A stretch of DNA of 35,590 bases from a virus: positions 1 through 35,590 of the IMG/VR virus record IMGVR_UViG_3300006108_000034; one strand, written 5' to 3'. Below the pieces are notes generated by a model. That model saw only the letters and a program-made list of their open reading frames with translations, did not search any database and was not told the DNA's origin. Positions 5,282 through 13,104 of the stretch are shown piece by piece. The position numbers and the translations under genes are program-made. How positions within the stretch are numbered: position 1 is the first letter of the stretch; the number at the start of each line of letters is the position of its first letter.

Positions 5282-5545
5282 ATGTCTGCCGCTACTAAAG
5301 CTATCTTTGCGATCGATACAATCGAAGAATTGAAAGAAGCAATTGCTGCCGTAAATGTTCGTTCGAGAGAACTACAGGCACGTGCAACAATGTCGTTTAT
5401 TCGTGGGGATAATGTCGCCTTCAACCACACAAAAACAGGACAGTTGATTACCGGCACAGTTGTCCGTGTTAATCAGAAAACTGTAACAATTAAAACACCG
5501 ACAACGGAATGGAAAGTATCTGGTTCATTGCTTCGGAGGATATAA
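5282..5545 (+). CDS. Hypothetical protein with SH3-like C-terminal half, 87 aa
   Basis: The ATG at 5282 (MSAATKAIFAIDTIEELKEA) is preferred because GAGGAGAAAAGTG lies directly upstream; the longer frame would start at the -10 box. Residues 1-40 look helical. Residues 45-87 have the strand pattern of a small SH3 or KOW-like barrel (GDNVAFNHTKTGQLITGTVV). That suggests nucleic-acid or protein binding, but it is a pattern reading only. Confidence 0.6.
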   Translation: MSAATKAIFAIDTIEELKEAIAAVNVRSRELQARATMSFIRGDNVAFNHTKTGQLITGTVVRVNQKTVTIKTPTTEWKVSGSLLRRI

Positions 5546-5546
5546 T

Positions 5547-5717
5547 ATGCAATGCGAAGCTACGATTACATCGGAAGATGCAACAGAAGTAATAAGACTT
5601 ATCGAAGAATATCTCTGTCAAGGAGGTACTGGCTTTGATGATAATAAATTAACTCGTGTGCTTGATGCTCTTAGTTGGGCTGATCGTATTGTTATTACTG
5701 GTTATGATGGAGAATAA
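5547..5717 (+). CDS. Small hypothetical protein, 56 aa
   Basis: The start is one base after the previous stop and has CGGAGGA ten bases upstream. The protein begins MQCEATITSEDATEVIRLIE and is probably a short alpha/beta fold. It ends one base before the next ATG, so the three genes 5282-6036 form one coupled run. Function unknown. Confidence 0.55.
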   Translation: MQCEATITSEDATEVIRLIEEYLCQGGTGFDDNKLTRVLDALSWADRIVITGYDGE

Positions 5718-5718
5718 T

Positions 5719-6036
5719 ATGTCGACATTCGAGTTTCTCTACGAAATTGACGATAAGGTTCATGACTATATCCATAGTAATATGGTAGAGACAAGCGCCG
5801 ATAAACTACGCCTAGATCCTCGTGCCGGATATCGTTTGTGGGTTGACGAGGATACAATTGTTATTCATAAGACGCATGATGGTTGTCTACAATATTACGG
5901 CGGATTTGAATATGTCGACAAAACATATCGTAGAGAACTCGGCGATTACGTTTTCTATCTCGGCGACGACAATAGAGTCAGAGAACACTTAGATCACTAT
6001 TACGGAATTGAGCGACCCGAGGAGGACGAGGATTGA
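5719..6036 (+). CDS. Hypothetical acidic protein, 105 aa
   Basis: I use the ATG at 5719 (MSTFEFLYEIDDKVHDYIHS), just after GGAGAATAAT and the previous stop; the longer frame from 5656 lies inside the preceding gene. The protein is acidic and ends in PEEDED. It has a central beta-rich part with a DEDTIVIHKTHDG segment. No family is recognised. Confidence 0.65.
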   Translation: MSTFEFLYEIDDKVHDYIHSNMVETSADKLRLDPRAGYRLWVDEDTIVIHKTHDGCLQYYGGFEYVDKTYRRELGDYVFYLGDDNRVREHLDHYYGIERPEEDED

Positions 6037-6074
6037 TAGTAAACACAGTTCATAAACTTTTTAAACTGTGGGGG

Positions 6075-6102
6075 TTGACAAATACCAGTTTTAGGGTATA
6101 AT
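6075..6102 (+). promoter_or_regulatory. Sigma70-like promoter (rightward)
   Basis: TTGACA, 16 bases, TATAAT, with GGGGG before the -35 box and AGGG before the -10 box. A CACAGTT/AACTGTG inverted repeat (6044-6070) and a TAGTAAAC motif lie immediately upstream. It drives the AAA+ gene and the run behind it. Confidence 0.9.
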
Positions 6103-6134
6103 TATAATATGATGATTGATAACGGAGTGATCTA

Positions 6135-6989
6135 ATGCCTCGTGGTGTTCCGAAAGCTGGTTTCCGTACTTCCCGTAAATCTATCGCCGATAAGGTTACT
6201 AATATTAAAGTGTCCTACTCCGCTCCCTCTACCGAAACTGACGCCGAGATTGAAGCGCGACTCGCCGAGCGCTTTGATATTCTTGATGTGCTTGCCGAAG
6301 CGTGTACCTGTGGCAATTCTCGTGCTCTTATTGTATCTGGTCCTGCCGGATTAGGCAAATCCTATACAGTAGAGAAACGACTGGCCGAATGGGATCCGTC
6401 GGCGATCAATTACACAATCGTCAAGGGATATGTGCGTGCGACTGGTCTTGTTAAATTGTTACATTCTTACAAAGAAGAAGGACAGGTAATTGTCTTTGAC
6501 GATGCCGATGCTATATTCTTTGACGATGTGTCGCTTAATCTGCTCAAAGCTGTGTGCGATACCACAGAGCGTAGAGTAGTTTCTTGGATGAGCGAGGGCA
6601 AACTTATTGACGATGAGACTGGTGCGCTTGTCCCTCGCTCGTTCGAGTTTAAAGGTACAATTATCTTTATCTCTAATTATGACTTTGATGCTATGATTGA
6701 TAAAGGTCACAAGTTAGCGCCACATCTGCAGGCATTGGTGTCTCGTGCTCATTATATCGATCTACAAATGAAAACACGTCGCGATTATCTGATTCGCATC
6801 AAACAGGTAATCAAACAAGGATTATTGGCCAATCTAGGTCACGAAGAATTGTATGATGTTATGTCATTCATCGACAGAAACTCTGATTCTCTTCGCGAGT
6901 TGTCTCTCCGTATGGCAATTAAACTTGGCGCTCTTCGTAAACAGAATACAAACTGGGAGCGTATCGCTAAGATTACGTGCTGTAAATGA
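6135..6989 (+). CDS. AAA+ family ATPase, 284 aa
   Basis: The start follows CGGAGTGATCTA. Walker A is GPAGLGKS at residues 69-76 and Walker B is VIVFDDAD at 118-125. A sensor-1-like FISN lies near 178-181, and R204 is a candidate arginine finger. These show a P-loop ATPase of the AAA+ class that would hydrolyse ATP to remodel a partner, probably as a ring. The N-terminal 30 residues are basic and Ser/Thr-rich. Many T4-type phages of marine and soil bacteria carry similar ATPases of undefined role. The target cannot be told from sequence. The stop overlaps the next gene by four bases. Confidence 0.85.
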   Translation: MPRGVPKAGFRTSRKSIADKVTNIKVSYSAPSTETDAEIEARLAERFDILDVLAEACTCGNSRALIVSGPAGLGKSYTVEKRLAEWDPSAINYTIVKGYVRATGLVKLLHSYKEEGQVIVFDDADAIFFDDVSLNLLKAVCDTTERRVVSWMSEGKLIDDETGALVPRSFEFKGTIIFISNYDFDAMIDKGHKLAPHLQALVSRAHYIDLQMKTRRDYLIRIKQVIKQGLLANLGHEELYDVMSFIDRNSDSLRELSLRMAIKLGALRKQNTNWERIAKITCCK

Positions 6990-7162
6990 AAAAGAGATGC
7001 GGAAACTGCATCTACTGGGATAAACCAGAAGGAGTTGATACGAAAGGCGATACTTACGAGTGTCGCCGCTATCCGCCAGTTAAATATAAAGAAAATATAG
7101 AGTTCCCTGAAACATATCACAACGACTGGTGCGGAGAGCATAAGAAAGAAGAGAAGAAATGA
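6986..7162 (+). CDS. Small Cys-rich protein, probable zinc binder, 58 aa
   Basis: The protein begins MKKRCGNCIYWDKPEGVDTK. It has CGNC at 5-8, a YECRRYPP segment near 24-31 and DWCGEH near 47-52. This spaced Cys pattern is seen in many small phage and bacterial proteins thought to bind zinc. The ATG overlaps the AAA+ stop (ATGA), and its own stop overlaps the next gene in the same way. It is too short for most gene callers but well supported by motif and coupling. Confidence 0.7.
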   Translation: MKKRCGNCIYWDKPEGVDTKGDTYECRRYPPVKYKENIEFPETYHNDWCGEHKKEEKK

Positions 7163-7410
7163 ATGCACTAGATCGATCTAGGCGTCACTTATTATTAAGT
7201 CAGACCAATTATATTAATCATTTAATATGGGCAATCAAAGGTGGTGTCATACTAATTTGTATTGGTATGGCAAGCATCATTCATGCATTCTTTCCATTTA
7301 TGTTTGAAGGTACAACTGCCAAGAATGTTATTAAAATATTCTATGAGCATTTGTATAAACATCCAAATCCAGAGTATAAGAAATTAATTAAGGAATACAA
7401 TAATGAATAA
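7159..7410 (+). CDS. DUF6356-like membrane protein, 83 aa
   Basis: The protein has a central hydrophobic segment (about residues 27-47) that ends in IIHAFFPFMFEGTTAKNVIK. The HAxxPFxFExT pattern after a membrane segment matches my memory of the DUF6356 family, whose function is not known. The start overlaps the upstream stop (ATGA), and the end overlaps the halogenase gene by eight bases. Coupling to the halogenase may mean a shared process; this is inference. Confidence 0.6.
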   Translation: MNALDRSRRHLLLSQTNYINHLIWAIKGGVILICIGMASIIHAFFPFMFEGTTAKNVIKIFYEHLYKHPNPEYKKLIKEYNNE

Positions 7411-8566
7411 GATAGCAATCATTGGCGTTGGATCTGCTGGTATACAGGCACTGTGTCATTACTGTGCTTGGTTGGATGATTGGGAAATTACATCTATACA
7501 TCAGCCAAACATTCCAATTGTTGGTATTGGCGAGAGCACAAATCCTCCATTCTTAGATAGTATTATGAAAGGATTATTGTTCGATCACAATAAAGATCTC
7601 GAACAATTAGATGCCACAATTAAATTGGGCACAAAGTATGTCAATTGGAGAGAGCACGAGTTCAATAATCCATTTATCGGTGGTAATCTTGCAATACACA
7701 TGAACACATTTAAATTAAAAGAATTCGCATTCGCACGATTGAAGGATATGTGGGGGGATAAATTCTCTGTTATCGAAGGAAATGTCGATAGCCTACACAA
7801 CACAGATAATAAGGCAGTTGTTGTTGTGGATGGCAAACCAGTAGAGTTTGATTATGTGATGGATTGTAGAGGTTTTCCCAAAGATTATACTAATTACACA
7901 GTGTTCGAGAATGCGCCGCTCAATCGTGGATTGGTGCACAATGGGCCTGTTGTTAAGGATTTGATATACACATTACACGAAGCAACTCCTGATGGCTGGA
8001 TGTTTGGTGTGCCTCTGTCTAATAGAATGAGTTACGGATATATGTTCAATGATAACATAACAGATATTGACACAGCTCGTGAGAATTTCTCCAAGCAAAT
8101 TGGTGTTACTGCATTAGATAATACAGAATACAAATTTAAATACTTCTATTCTAATAATATATTGGATGGTAGAATTATTAAGAATGGTAATAGTGCATTC
8201 TTTTACGAGCCAATGTTTGCCAACTCTCTATTCGTCTACGACAGAATTAATAGATATTTCTATGAGTATATGTTCGGCACAAAATCTGATGTAATGGTAG
8301 ATTATGATTTCAATAGAATAGCAAATGAGATACACGAGATTATTTGCTTGCATTACTCTGGTGGATCTACGTTCGACACACCATTTTGGACTCATGCCAA
8401 ACAGTATGGTAGAAATGTATTAGACAAAAGTATTAATTACTTTATATTCAGAGATGTTATTAGTCAATTTGAAAAGAACAAATCTTGGATACGGTACGAG
8501 AATTATAGATGGGCTGGATTCAGTTTACAGAATTTGTTATCAATACAAACTAACATGGGATTGTGA
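7403..8566 (+). CDS. Flavin-dependent (tryptophan-type) halogenase homologue, 387 aa
   Basis: Known members use FADH2, oxygen and a halide to halogenate aromatic substrates such as tryptophan. Seen here: an N-terminal dinucleotide fold with GVGSAG at 8-13, a GIGESTNP motif at 41-48, and an ATIKLGTKYVNW segment at 71-82 that should hold the conserved active-site lysine (K74 by position). A DCRGFP segment lies near 154-159. WMFGVP at 199-204 corresponds to the WxWxIP signature with Phe in place of the second Trp. A late LHYSGGSTFDTPFW segment also fits. At 387 residues it is shorter than the 500-540 usual for bacterial enzymes, but homologues of this kind are known in T4-type phages. The substrate is unknown. 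It overlaps the genes on both sides. Confidence 0.8.
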   Translation: MNKIAIIGVGSAGIQALCHYCAWLDDWEITSIHQPNIPIVGIGESTNPPFLDSIMKGLLFDHNKDLEQLDATIKLGTKYVNWREHEFNNPFIGGNLAIHMNTFKLKEFAFARLKDMWGDKFSVIEGNVDSLHNTDNKAVVVVDGKPVEFDYVMDCRGFPKDYTNYTVFENAPLNRGLVHNGPVVKDLIYTLHEATPDGWMFGVPLSNRMSYGYMFNDNITDIDTARENFSKQIGVTALDNTEYKFKYFYSNNILDGRIIKNGNSAFFYEPMFANSLFVYDRINRYFYEYMFGTKSDVMVDYDFNRIANEIHEIICLHYSGGSTFDTPFWTHAKQYGRNVLDKSINYFIFRDVISQFEKNKSWIRYENYRWAGFSLQNLLSIQTNMGL

Positions 8567-8778
8567 TGGTAGAGAGTCATAAAAGAACAATAGCAAGAGC
8601 AATTGGTTACAGACTAATAGCATTTGTCGTTGCTTATCTAATGTTTGGATTGACAAGTGCTCTGATATTTCATATAATAATGACAATGATACATTATATC
8701 TATGAAAGAGTCTGGTTGAAGATCAATTGGGGTATTCAAAATGCGACTGAAAGTGAGGATCAAAAATGTATTATATGA
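8566..8778 (+). CDS. DUF2061-like membrane protein, 70 aa
   Basis: The ATG at 8566 overlaps the halogenase stop (TGATG). The protein begins MVESHKRTIARAIGYRLIAF and continues with two hydrophobic helices, then YIYERVWLKINWGI. A basic arm, two helices and a final HER/YER-W..I.WG motif match the DUF2061 family of small membrane proteins, whose function is unknown. The halogenase-membrane protein pairing is notable but unexplained. Confidence 0.7.
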   Translation: MVESHKRTIARAIGYRLIAFVVAYLMFGLTSALIFHIIMTMIHYIYERVWLKINWGIQNATESEDQKCII

Positions 8779-8882
8779 TGTCCGCGATCGCTACTCTCCT
8801 TCTTGTCTCATTAGTCCTTATAACGACTATACTGGGGACATCGTTCCTAATTTCCCTTGGTTATCTAATAATCAATTCGTAA
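8766..8882 (+). CDS. Tiny membrane protein, 38 aa
   Basis: The frame encodes MYYMMSAIATLLLVSLVLIT followed by TILGTSFLISLGYLIINS, almost wholly hydrophobic. GAGGAT lies six bases before the ATG. The stop TAA overlaps the ATG at 8882. I prefer this reading over a frame from 8741 that would extend the next gene upstream through the same bases, because of the ribosome site, hydrophobicity and coupling. It could be a small membrane effector; unproven. Confidence 0.55.
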   Translation: MYYMMSAIATLLLVSLVLITTILGTSFLISLGYLIINS

Positions 8883-9118
8883 TGACAACAGGAGATCAGG
8901 ATGCTCCCTATCGTATTCTGGAGAAAGACGCTATTATTTGTGGTTGGACTGTTGCTTCTGAGTCTGATAACAGAGAGCCAACATACGTTTGTATCCCTGG
9001 TAAAAATGGTAAACAATACACAGTCACAATGGCTGATTCTGGCTCTCTTTCCTGTAACTGTACTGGTTTCGGGTATCGTCGCACTTGTTCTCATGTTAAG
9101 GAAGTGATGGCTGCTTGA
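8882..9118 (+). CDS. SWIM-type zinc-finger protein, 78 aa
   Basis: The C-terminal part contains CNC (58-60) and CSH (69-71) in a SCNCTGFGYRRTCSHVKEV setting. This is the CxC...CxH ligand pattern of SWIM zinc fingers, which bind nucleic acid or protein. I choose the start at 8882, coupled to the stop of the small membrane protein. A start at 8741 would give 125 residues and cannot be excluded. Before the finger lies a beta-rich part with VCIPGKNGKQYTVTM, typical of the strand region ahead of a SWIM motif. Confidence 0.65.
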   Translation: MTTGDQDAPYRILEKDAIICGWTVASESDNREPTYVCIPGKNGKQYTVTMADSGSLSCNCTGFGYRRTCSHVKEVMAA

Positions 9119-9690
9119 TGTCTTGGTCTCTTTATCGTGATACTGTTGCTAGATTTGGCTCGTGTGTTGATGTGTTCAATGGTAAAGAGTGTCAAGATAT
9201 AATTCAATATGCTAAGAGTAAAACATTAGAACAAGGAACTGTTAGTGGAAAAAAAGAACATCAAAACATAAGAGACAGTAATATATTGTTTCTTGATTCA
9301 AATGAAATGAGATGGGTATATGAGAGATTGAATGGTCCTGTCCTGGCGTTGAACAAAAGGTTCTTTGGTTTTGATCTGTGGGGAATGACAGAGGGATTAC
9401 AGTTCACAGAATATAATGCACCCACAGGCAGATATGATGCACATAATGATAGAACAGTCATGGGGCCAATAAGAAAGCTGAGTATTGTTGTTCAATTGAC
9501 TGATGGAAATGATTATGATGGTGGTGATCTGCAGCTGTTGAATGCAGGGGAGAAATTCCCTGAGAATATGGACAGGAAACAAGGAACAATAATTGCCTTC
9601 CCTAGTTTTACTATGCACAGAGTAACAACTGTCACTAGAGGAACTAGGCACAGTCTGGTTGGTTGGGTTTCGGGTAAACCGTTTAAATAA
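9118..9690 (+). CDS. 2-oxoglutarate/Fe(II) oxygenase, 190 aa
   Basis: The double-stranded beta-helix pattern of prolyl-hydroxylase-type enzymes is visible. H109 and D111 (YDAHND) and H167 (FTMHRV) would bind iron, and R177 (GTRHSLVGW) would bind 2-oxoglutarate. Related enzymes hydroxylate protein side chains or small molecules. This looks like the PiuC/PKHD-type group often found in T4-type phages, where the target is unknown. The ATG overlaps the previous stop (TGATG). It is one of three oxygenase-like genes in the window. Confidence 0.85.
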   Translation: MSWSLYRDTVARFGSCVDVFNGKECQDIIQYAKSKTLEQGTVSGKKEHQNIRDSNILFLDSNEMRWVYERLNGPVLALNKRFFGFDLWGMTEGLQFTEYNAPTGRYDAHNDRTVMGPIRKLSIVVQLTDGNDYDGGDLQLLNAGEKFPENMDRKQGTIIAFPSFTMHRVTTVTRGTRHSLVGWVSGKPFK

Positions 9691-9719
9691 ATACACAATT
9701 ACAACAATGGGAGAATGAT

Positions 9720-9884
9720 ATGAAGTATCGTAAGTCCGTTAGAGTTTCTTATACTATTAAGAATGAAGATGGATACATTGTTGAACGTAGGCAAAAGTTC
9801 CCTACAATGCAGGATGCAATTGTATTCTTACACCTGATTAGACAGAGCAGATTGGTCGGAAGTCCAGTAATCGAGGAGAAGTGA
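9720..9884 (+). CDS. Small hypothetical protein, 54 aa
   Basis: GGGAGAATGAT precedes the ATG. The protein begins MKYRKSVRVSYTIKNEDGYI and has the strand-strand-helix layout common in small phage proteins. No function can be assigned. Its stop is followed closely by a GTG-started frame. Confidence 0.5.
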   Translation: MKYRKSVRVSYTIKNEDGYIVERRQKFPTMQDAIVFLHLIRQSRLVGSPVIEEK

Positions 9885-9885
9885 T

Positions 9886-9978
9886 GTGATTCGTCGATAT
9901 AATGTAGATACAAATGTTTGGGAAGTAGGATATTACCAATCGACAAGATTTATTATTGTTAGAGTGGAGCGTACGTAA
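9886..9978 (+). CDS. Tiny hypothetical protein with GTG start, 30 aa
   Basis: A GTG at 9886 opens a frame reading MIRRYNVDTNVWEVGYYQST and ending RFIIVRVERT. GAGGAG lies about eight bases upstream inside the previous gene, and the stop overlaps the next ATG (TAATG). It is supported only by this packing and by its beta-strand-like composition. It could be a chance frame. Confidence 0.35.
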   Translation: MIRRYNVDTNVWEVGYYQSTRFIIVRVERT

Positions 9979-10268
9979 TGACTGCTCAAGTCATACAATT
10001 TCCTGTCAAACAGAAAATTGAGACCAAAACAAAAAAGTTTGTCGAGGAGGATGACTTTCCTCCCGACTGGCCCTACAAGATTGTCGGCGTAAATGTATTC
10101 CCACCAACAACTGCCAAAGAATATTTGGAATTGTGTAAGAAGTTTCTTGAGCCAGAAGATTATACAGATATGTTAATTGGAATTATGGACGAGGATGCTT
10201 ATGCAGCATTAGAAGTAAGAATGCGTAAATTAATAGATAATTATTATGATTTTGTGAACAGAGCATAA
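9978..10268 (+). CDS. Hypothetical protein, 96 aa
   Basis: The protein begins MTAQVIQFPVKQKIETKTKK, has a proline-rich DDFPPDWPYKIVG segment, and ends in a helical region. The start overlaps the preceding stop. The N-terminal QVIQFP start is common among phage proteins of unknown role. No motif supports a function. Confidence 0.65.
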   Translation: MTAQVIQFPVKQKIETKTKKFVEEDDFPPDWPYKIVGVNVFPPTTAKEYLELCKKFLEPEDYTDMLIGIMDEDAYAALEVRMRKLIDNYYDFVNRA

Positions 10269-10283
10269 CAGTTAGGAGATAGC

Positions 10284-10487
10284 ATGCTAGTAGGAGATAA
10301 GTTAAAATACCCAGCAGCCAATGAGGCATATTGTTTGATTACAGCATATCTAAGAGAAGAGAAGATTGGTGCTAGATATAACAAAGAGGATCTATTGGAG
10401 TTTGCCAATTTCCTTGCGGAGATATTGAGGCACCCAGAAAACTTTATTGGTGTTGATCGAAAAAAGAAAGAGGAAGACAATGTCTGA
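10284..10487 (+). CDS. Small helical hypothetical protein, 67 aa
   Basis: TAGGAGATAGC precedes the ATG. The protein begins MLVGDKLKYPAANEAYCLIT and appears fully helical, with a Lys-rich end (RKKKEED). It overlaps the next gene by eight bases. Function unknown. Confidence 0.6.
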   Translation: MLVGDKLKYPAANEAYCLITAYLREEKIGARYNKEDLLEFANFLAEILRHPENFIGVDRKKKEEDNV

Positions 10488-10698
10488 GTGGCAGTTCACT
10501 AATCAGTTTTTCGAAGAAGGTAGAGAGCATTATCTAGATGGAGGATCTATTAAAGATTGTCCTTACAATTATATATTGGTAGACCAGTCGAACGATAGAT
10601 TAGTGCAGTCAGAACTCTACAGACAACAAGAATGGATGTGTGGTTTTAAATTTGCACATCAAGGTGGAGCCACTCGTTCTAATGAAAAGAGTGCTTGA
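10480..10698 (+). CDS. RMF/CrpP-like small protein, 72 aa
   Basis: I place the start at 10480 (MSEWQFTNQFFEEGREHYLD), downstream of AAAGAGGAAGACA. The order of features (EEGREHYLDGG, then DCPY near residue 27, then QQEWMCGFKFA near 54-64) matches the pattern of ribosome modulation factor and CrpP-like proteins: G, CPY, then W..G...A. RMF dimerises 70S ribosomes in resting bacteria. A phage version could act on host ribosomes, but this protein has a longer insert between CPY and W than E. coli RMF, so the family call is moderate. Its TGA lies inside the next -35 box. Confidence 0.55.
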   Translation: MSEWQFTNQFFEEGREHYLDGGSIKDCPYNYILVDQSNDRLVQSELYRQQEWMCGFKFAHQGGATRSNEKSA

Positions 10699-10723
10699 CT
10701 TTTTTTAAAAAGAATAGTATACT
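10695..10723 (+). promoter_or_regulatory. Sigma70-like promoter (rightward)
   Basis: TTGACT, 17 bases, TATACT. The stop codon of the RMF-like gene is embedded in the -35 box, the same arrangement as at 5227. It drives the DUF932-type gene. Confidence 0.85.
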
Positions 10724-10757
10724 TTGTATATGATGGTTGATGTGACGGAGAACTAAA

Positions 10758-11714
10758 ATGGCTCATATGATCGAGATGGTAAATGGTGTTGCTCAAATGG
10801 CATATGCTGGTGATGTGCCATGGCACAATCTAGGAAAACAAGTCTCTCCAGACTTGACTCCTATTCAAATGCTTGATGAAGCTGGACTTAATTGGACAGT
10901 CTCTAAAGAACAAGCATTTGTGATTATTAATGATGAAGCACAAGAGATTGATCGTTCTGCTCTTGTTCGTTCTTCTGATAATAAGATTCTAGACATTGTA
11001 TCTAATGACTGGAATCCAGTACAGAATCAAGAAGCATTCGAATTCTTCAATGACTTTATTGCTGCTGGCGAGATGCAGATGCATACTGCTGGTTCGTTAC
11101 AAGATGGTAAGATAGTGTGGGCATTGGCCAAGGTCAATGAATCGTTCGAGTTGTTCAAGGGAGATAAGATTGATTCTTATCTACTGTTCTCTAACTTCCA
11201 CAAATATGGATGCTCTACCGATGTGCGTTTCACTCCTATCCGTGTTGTCTGTAACAATACTTTATCATTGTCTCTCAATTCAGCTGTTGAACGAATGGCA
11301 AAGATCAGCCATCGTAAACAGTTCCAGGCAGACAATGTTAAAATGATGCTTGGTATCGCCAAGGATAAGTTGACTCAGTATAAAGAGATGGCAGAGTTTC
11401 TTGGCTCTAAGATGTATAAGGAAGAAACTCTCGTTGAGTATTTCCAACGCATCTTTCCTGTTACTGGTGACAACGAGAACAAGAAAGATATGTCTCGCAA
11501 TGCTTCACAGGCTCTGTCTCTCGTTCACGAGCAACCTGGTGCAGAATATGCTGAGGGATCTTGGTGGTCAGCATTTAATACTGTTACGTATATGACTGAT
11601 CATACCATGGGTCGTTCAGTTGATTCGCGCTTGACTTCTGCTTGGTATGGATATAATAAAGGTCTTAAGACAAAAGCTCTTGAACTCGCTGTAGAGTTTG
11701 CTGAAGCTGCTTAA
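10758..11714 (+). CDS. DUF932 / TIGR03299-type phage-plasmid protein, 318 aa
   Basis: The start follows GACGGAGAACTAAA. The protein begins MAHMIEMVNGVAQMAYAGDV with PWHNLGKQV at 21-29, the hallmark opening of this phage/plasmid family (MAH.I......A..G..PWH.LG). The length fits the family. Its biochemical role is not established. The gene has its own promoter and is followed by a short gap to the next gene with a GGAGATAGT ribosome site. Confidence 0.8.
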   Translation: MAHMIEMVNGVAQMAYAGDVPWHNLGKQVSPDLTPIQMLDEAGLNWTVSKEQAFVIINDEAQEIDRSALVRSSDNKILDIVSNDWNPVQNQEAFEFFNDFIAAGEMQMHTAGSLQDGKIVWALAKVNESFELFKGDKIDSYLLFSNFHKYGCSTDVRFTPIRVVCNNTLSLSLNSAVERMAKISHRKQFQADNVKMMLGIAKDKLTQYKEMAEFLGSKMYKEETLVEYFQRIFPVTGDNENKKDMSRNASQALSLVHEQPGAEYAEGSWWSAFNTVTYMTDHTMGRSVDSRLTSAWYGYNKGLKTKALELAVEFAEAA

Positions 11715-11726
11715 TAGGAGATAGTA

Positions 11727-12863
11727 ATGGCTCGTCGCCCAGGTATTGTTAAACGTAAACCAAAGACTGTTCGGGTAACAAAGTCAGAGCAGTATGTGGT
11801 TAACCAGAAACATCTGGGCGATGAGCCAGTATTTACCAAACCACTCACAAAACTAGATTACATGAATGCATTGAATTGGTATAATTATATGTGTACCAAT
11901 ATTGAAGCAAAAGAATATCTAGTAACATATCTTAAGAATATGGGCAGAGTAAACGAAGTAAAGAAAATTAAATCTATACCTGATACTCTTGTTCCAACTA
12001 CCATTGCTTGGATTGCTCGTCTTATAACAAAAGGATATGAACTACCAGTTGATGCTCGACCATATCTGGAGGACAGACTCAACGATATTTGTAATAAATA
12101 TATTGAGTCAGAACCAAAGGAAACTGATGTCGAGAAACCGAAAGTTTCGATACAAGAAAGAGTTAACGAAAAGGCGCATGATATCTTGGGCGAGGTCGAG
12201 GGACTTATTGACGATCACATTGAAGCGAACGATAACTTCTCATTCTACGACTGGCTTCAAGCAAACAATATCCCGTCTTTATATGTTTCTCGTATTATTG
12301 ACAAACTGAGTCCTGTTCTTGGGGAATTGATTGAAGCATACGAAGGTGAAGATGAACAGATCAAAGAAGGATATAGACGCTACAAAAAAAGCGATCTACA
12401 AAAATTTATTAAATTCTACTCTACTATGTGCGATGATGCCGAAAAGTATGCCGGAGTGGCGAAAAGAACTCGCAATCCTAGAAAACCGAGAGTCCAATCG
12501 GTCGAGAAAAAACTTAAATCGTTTAAGTACCAGAAAGAAGATAATACGTTCAAAATTGCGTCAGTTAATCCTGAGAAAATCATTGGCGCACAAGAACTTT
12601 GGGCGTTCAACACAAAGTATAAGACTCTCTCGGTATTTCGTGCGCTTGACAGAGGAGGTCTTGATGTCAAGGGGACTTCGATCATTAAGTATAACGAAGA
12701 AACGTCGACCACATTACTTACGGGTCGCAAATCCGAAGAGATCGTCAAGAAAGTTTTGGAAGGTGGCAAACTTATTCTACGAAAGATTGATCAAGAACTC
12801 AAAAACAATGCGTCGTTACAATCGCGCATTAACGAAAACACCATACTGCTGAGGGTGATGTAA
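11727..12863 (+). CDS. Conserved phage protein of unknown function, 378 aa
   Basis: The N-terminus is very basic (MARRPGIVKRKPKTVRVTKS). A helical middle and a beta-rich C-terminal part (RALDRGGLDVKGTSIIKYNE) follow. Proteins with this overall layout occur next to replication genes in T4-type phages, but I cannot name the family. The basic N-terminus could bind nucleic acid. It ends by overlapping the next ATG by one base. Confidence 0.65.
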   Translation: MARRPGIVKRKPKTVRVTKSEQYVVNQKHLGDEPVFTKPLTKLDYMNALNWYNYMCTNIEAKEYLVTYLKNMGRVNEVKKIKSIPDTLVPTTIAWIARLITKGYELPVDARPYLEDRLNDICNKYIESEPKETDVEKPKVSIQERVNEKAHDILGEVEGLIDDHIEANDNFSFYDWLQANNIPSLYVSRIIDKLSPVLGELIEAYEGEDEQIKEGYRRYKKSDLQKFIKFYSTMCDDAEKYAGVAKRTRNPRKPRVQSVEKKLKSFKYQKEDNTFKIASVNPEKIIGAQELWAFNTKYKTLSVFRALDRGGLDVKGTSIIKYNEETSTTLLTGRKSEEIVKKVLEGGKLILRKIDQELKNNASLQSRINENTILLRVM

Positions 12864-13096
12864 TGAATAAAAAACTAATCGAAGCGTTGTTAAATGTTAT
12901 GACTTTTCTTTCAATTGTGTTACTATCTATCATAGTATATGCTGCTTATGAAGAACAACAACACAAAGAAGCTTTTGACAATATGTGTTTAGAAGCGGGA
13001 GGAATTCCTCTAAAGTATACTTACCACTATGATCGTAGACAAAACAAAATAGAATACACATGCCTCAGCGTTAATGCTGTTATTGATGTAGAATAG
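12863..13096 (+). CDS. Small membrane-anchored protein, 77 aa
   Basis: A short cytoplasmic start (MNKKLIEALL) leads into one hydrophobic helix at about 11-30. The remainder (AYEEQQHKEAFDNMCLEAGG and onward) would face the periplasm, with two Cys that may pair. The ATG overlaps the previous stop. Together with the exported products at 13105 and 13991 it forms a cluster of envelope-directed genes. Function unknown. Confidence 0.6.
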   Translation: MNKKLIEALLNVMTFLSIVLLSIIVYAAYEEQQHKEAFDNMCLEAGGIPLKYTYHYDRRQNKIEYTCLSVNAVIDVE

Positions 13097-13104
13097 GAGA
13101 ACAA

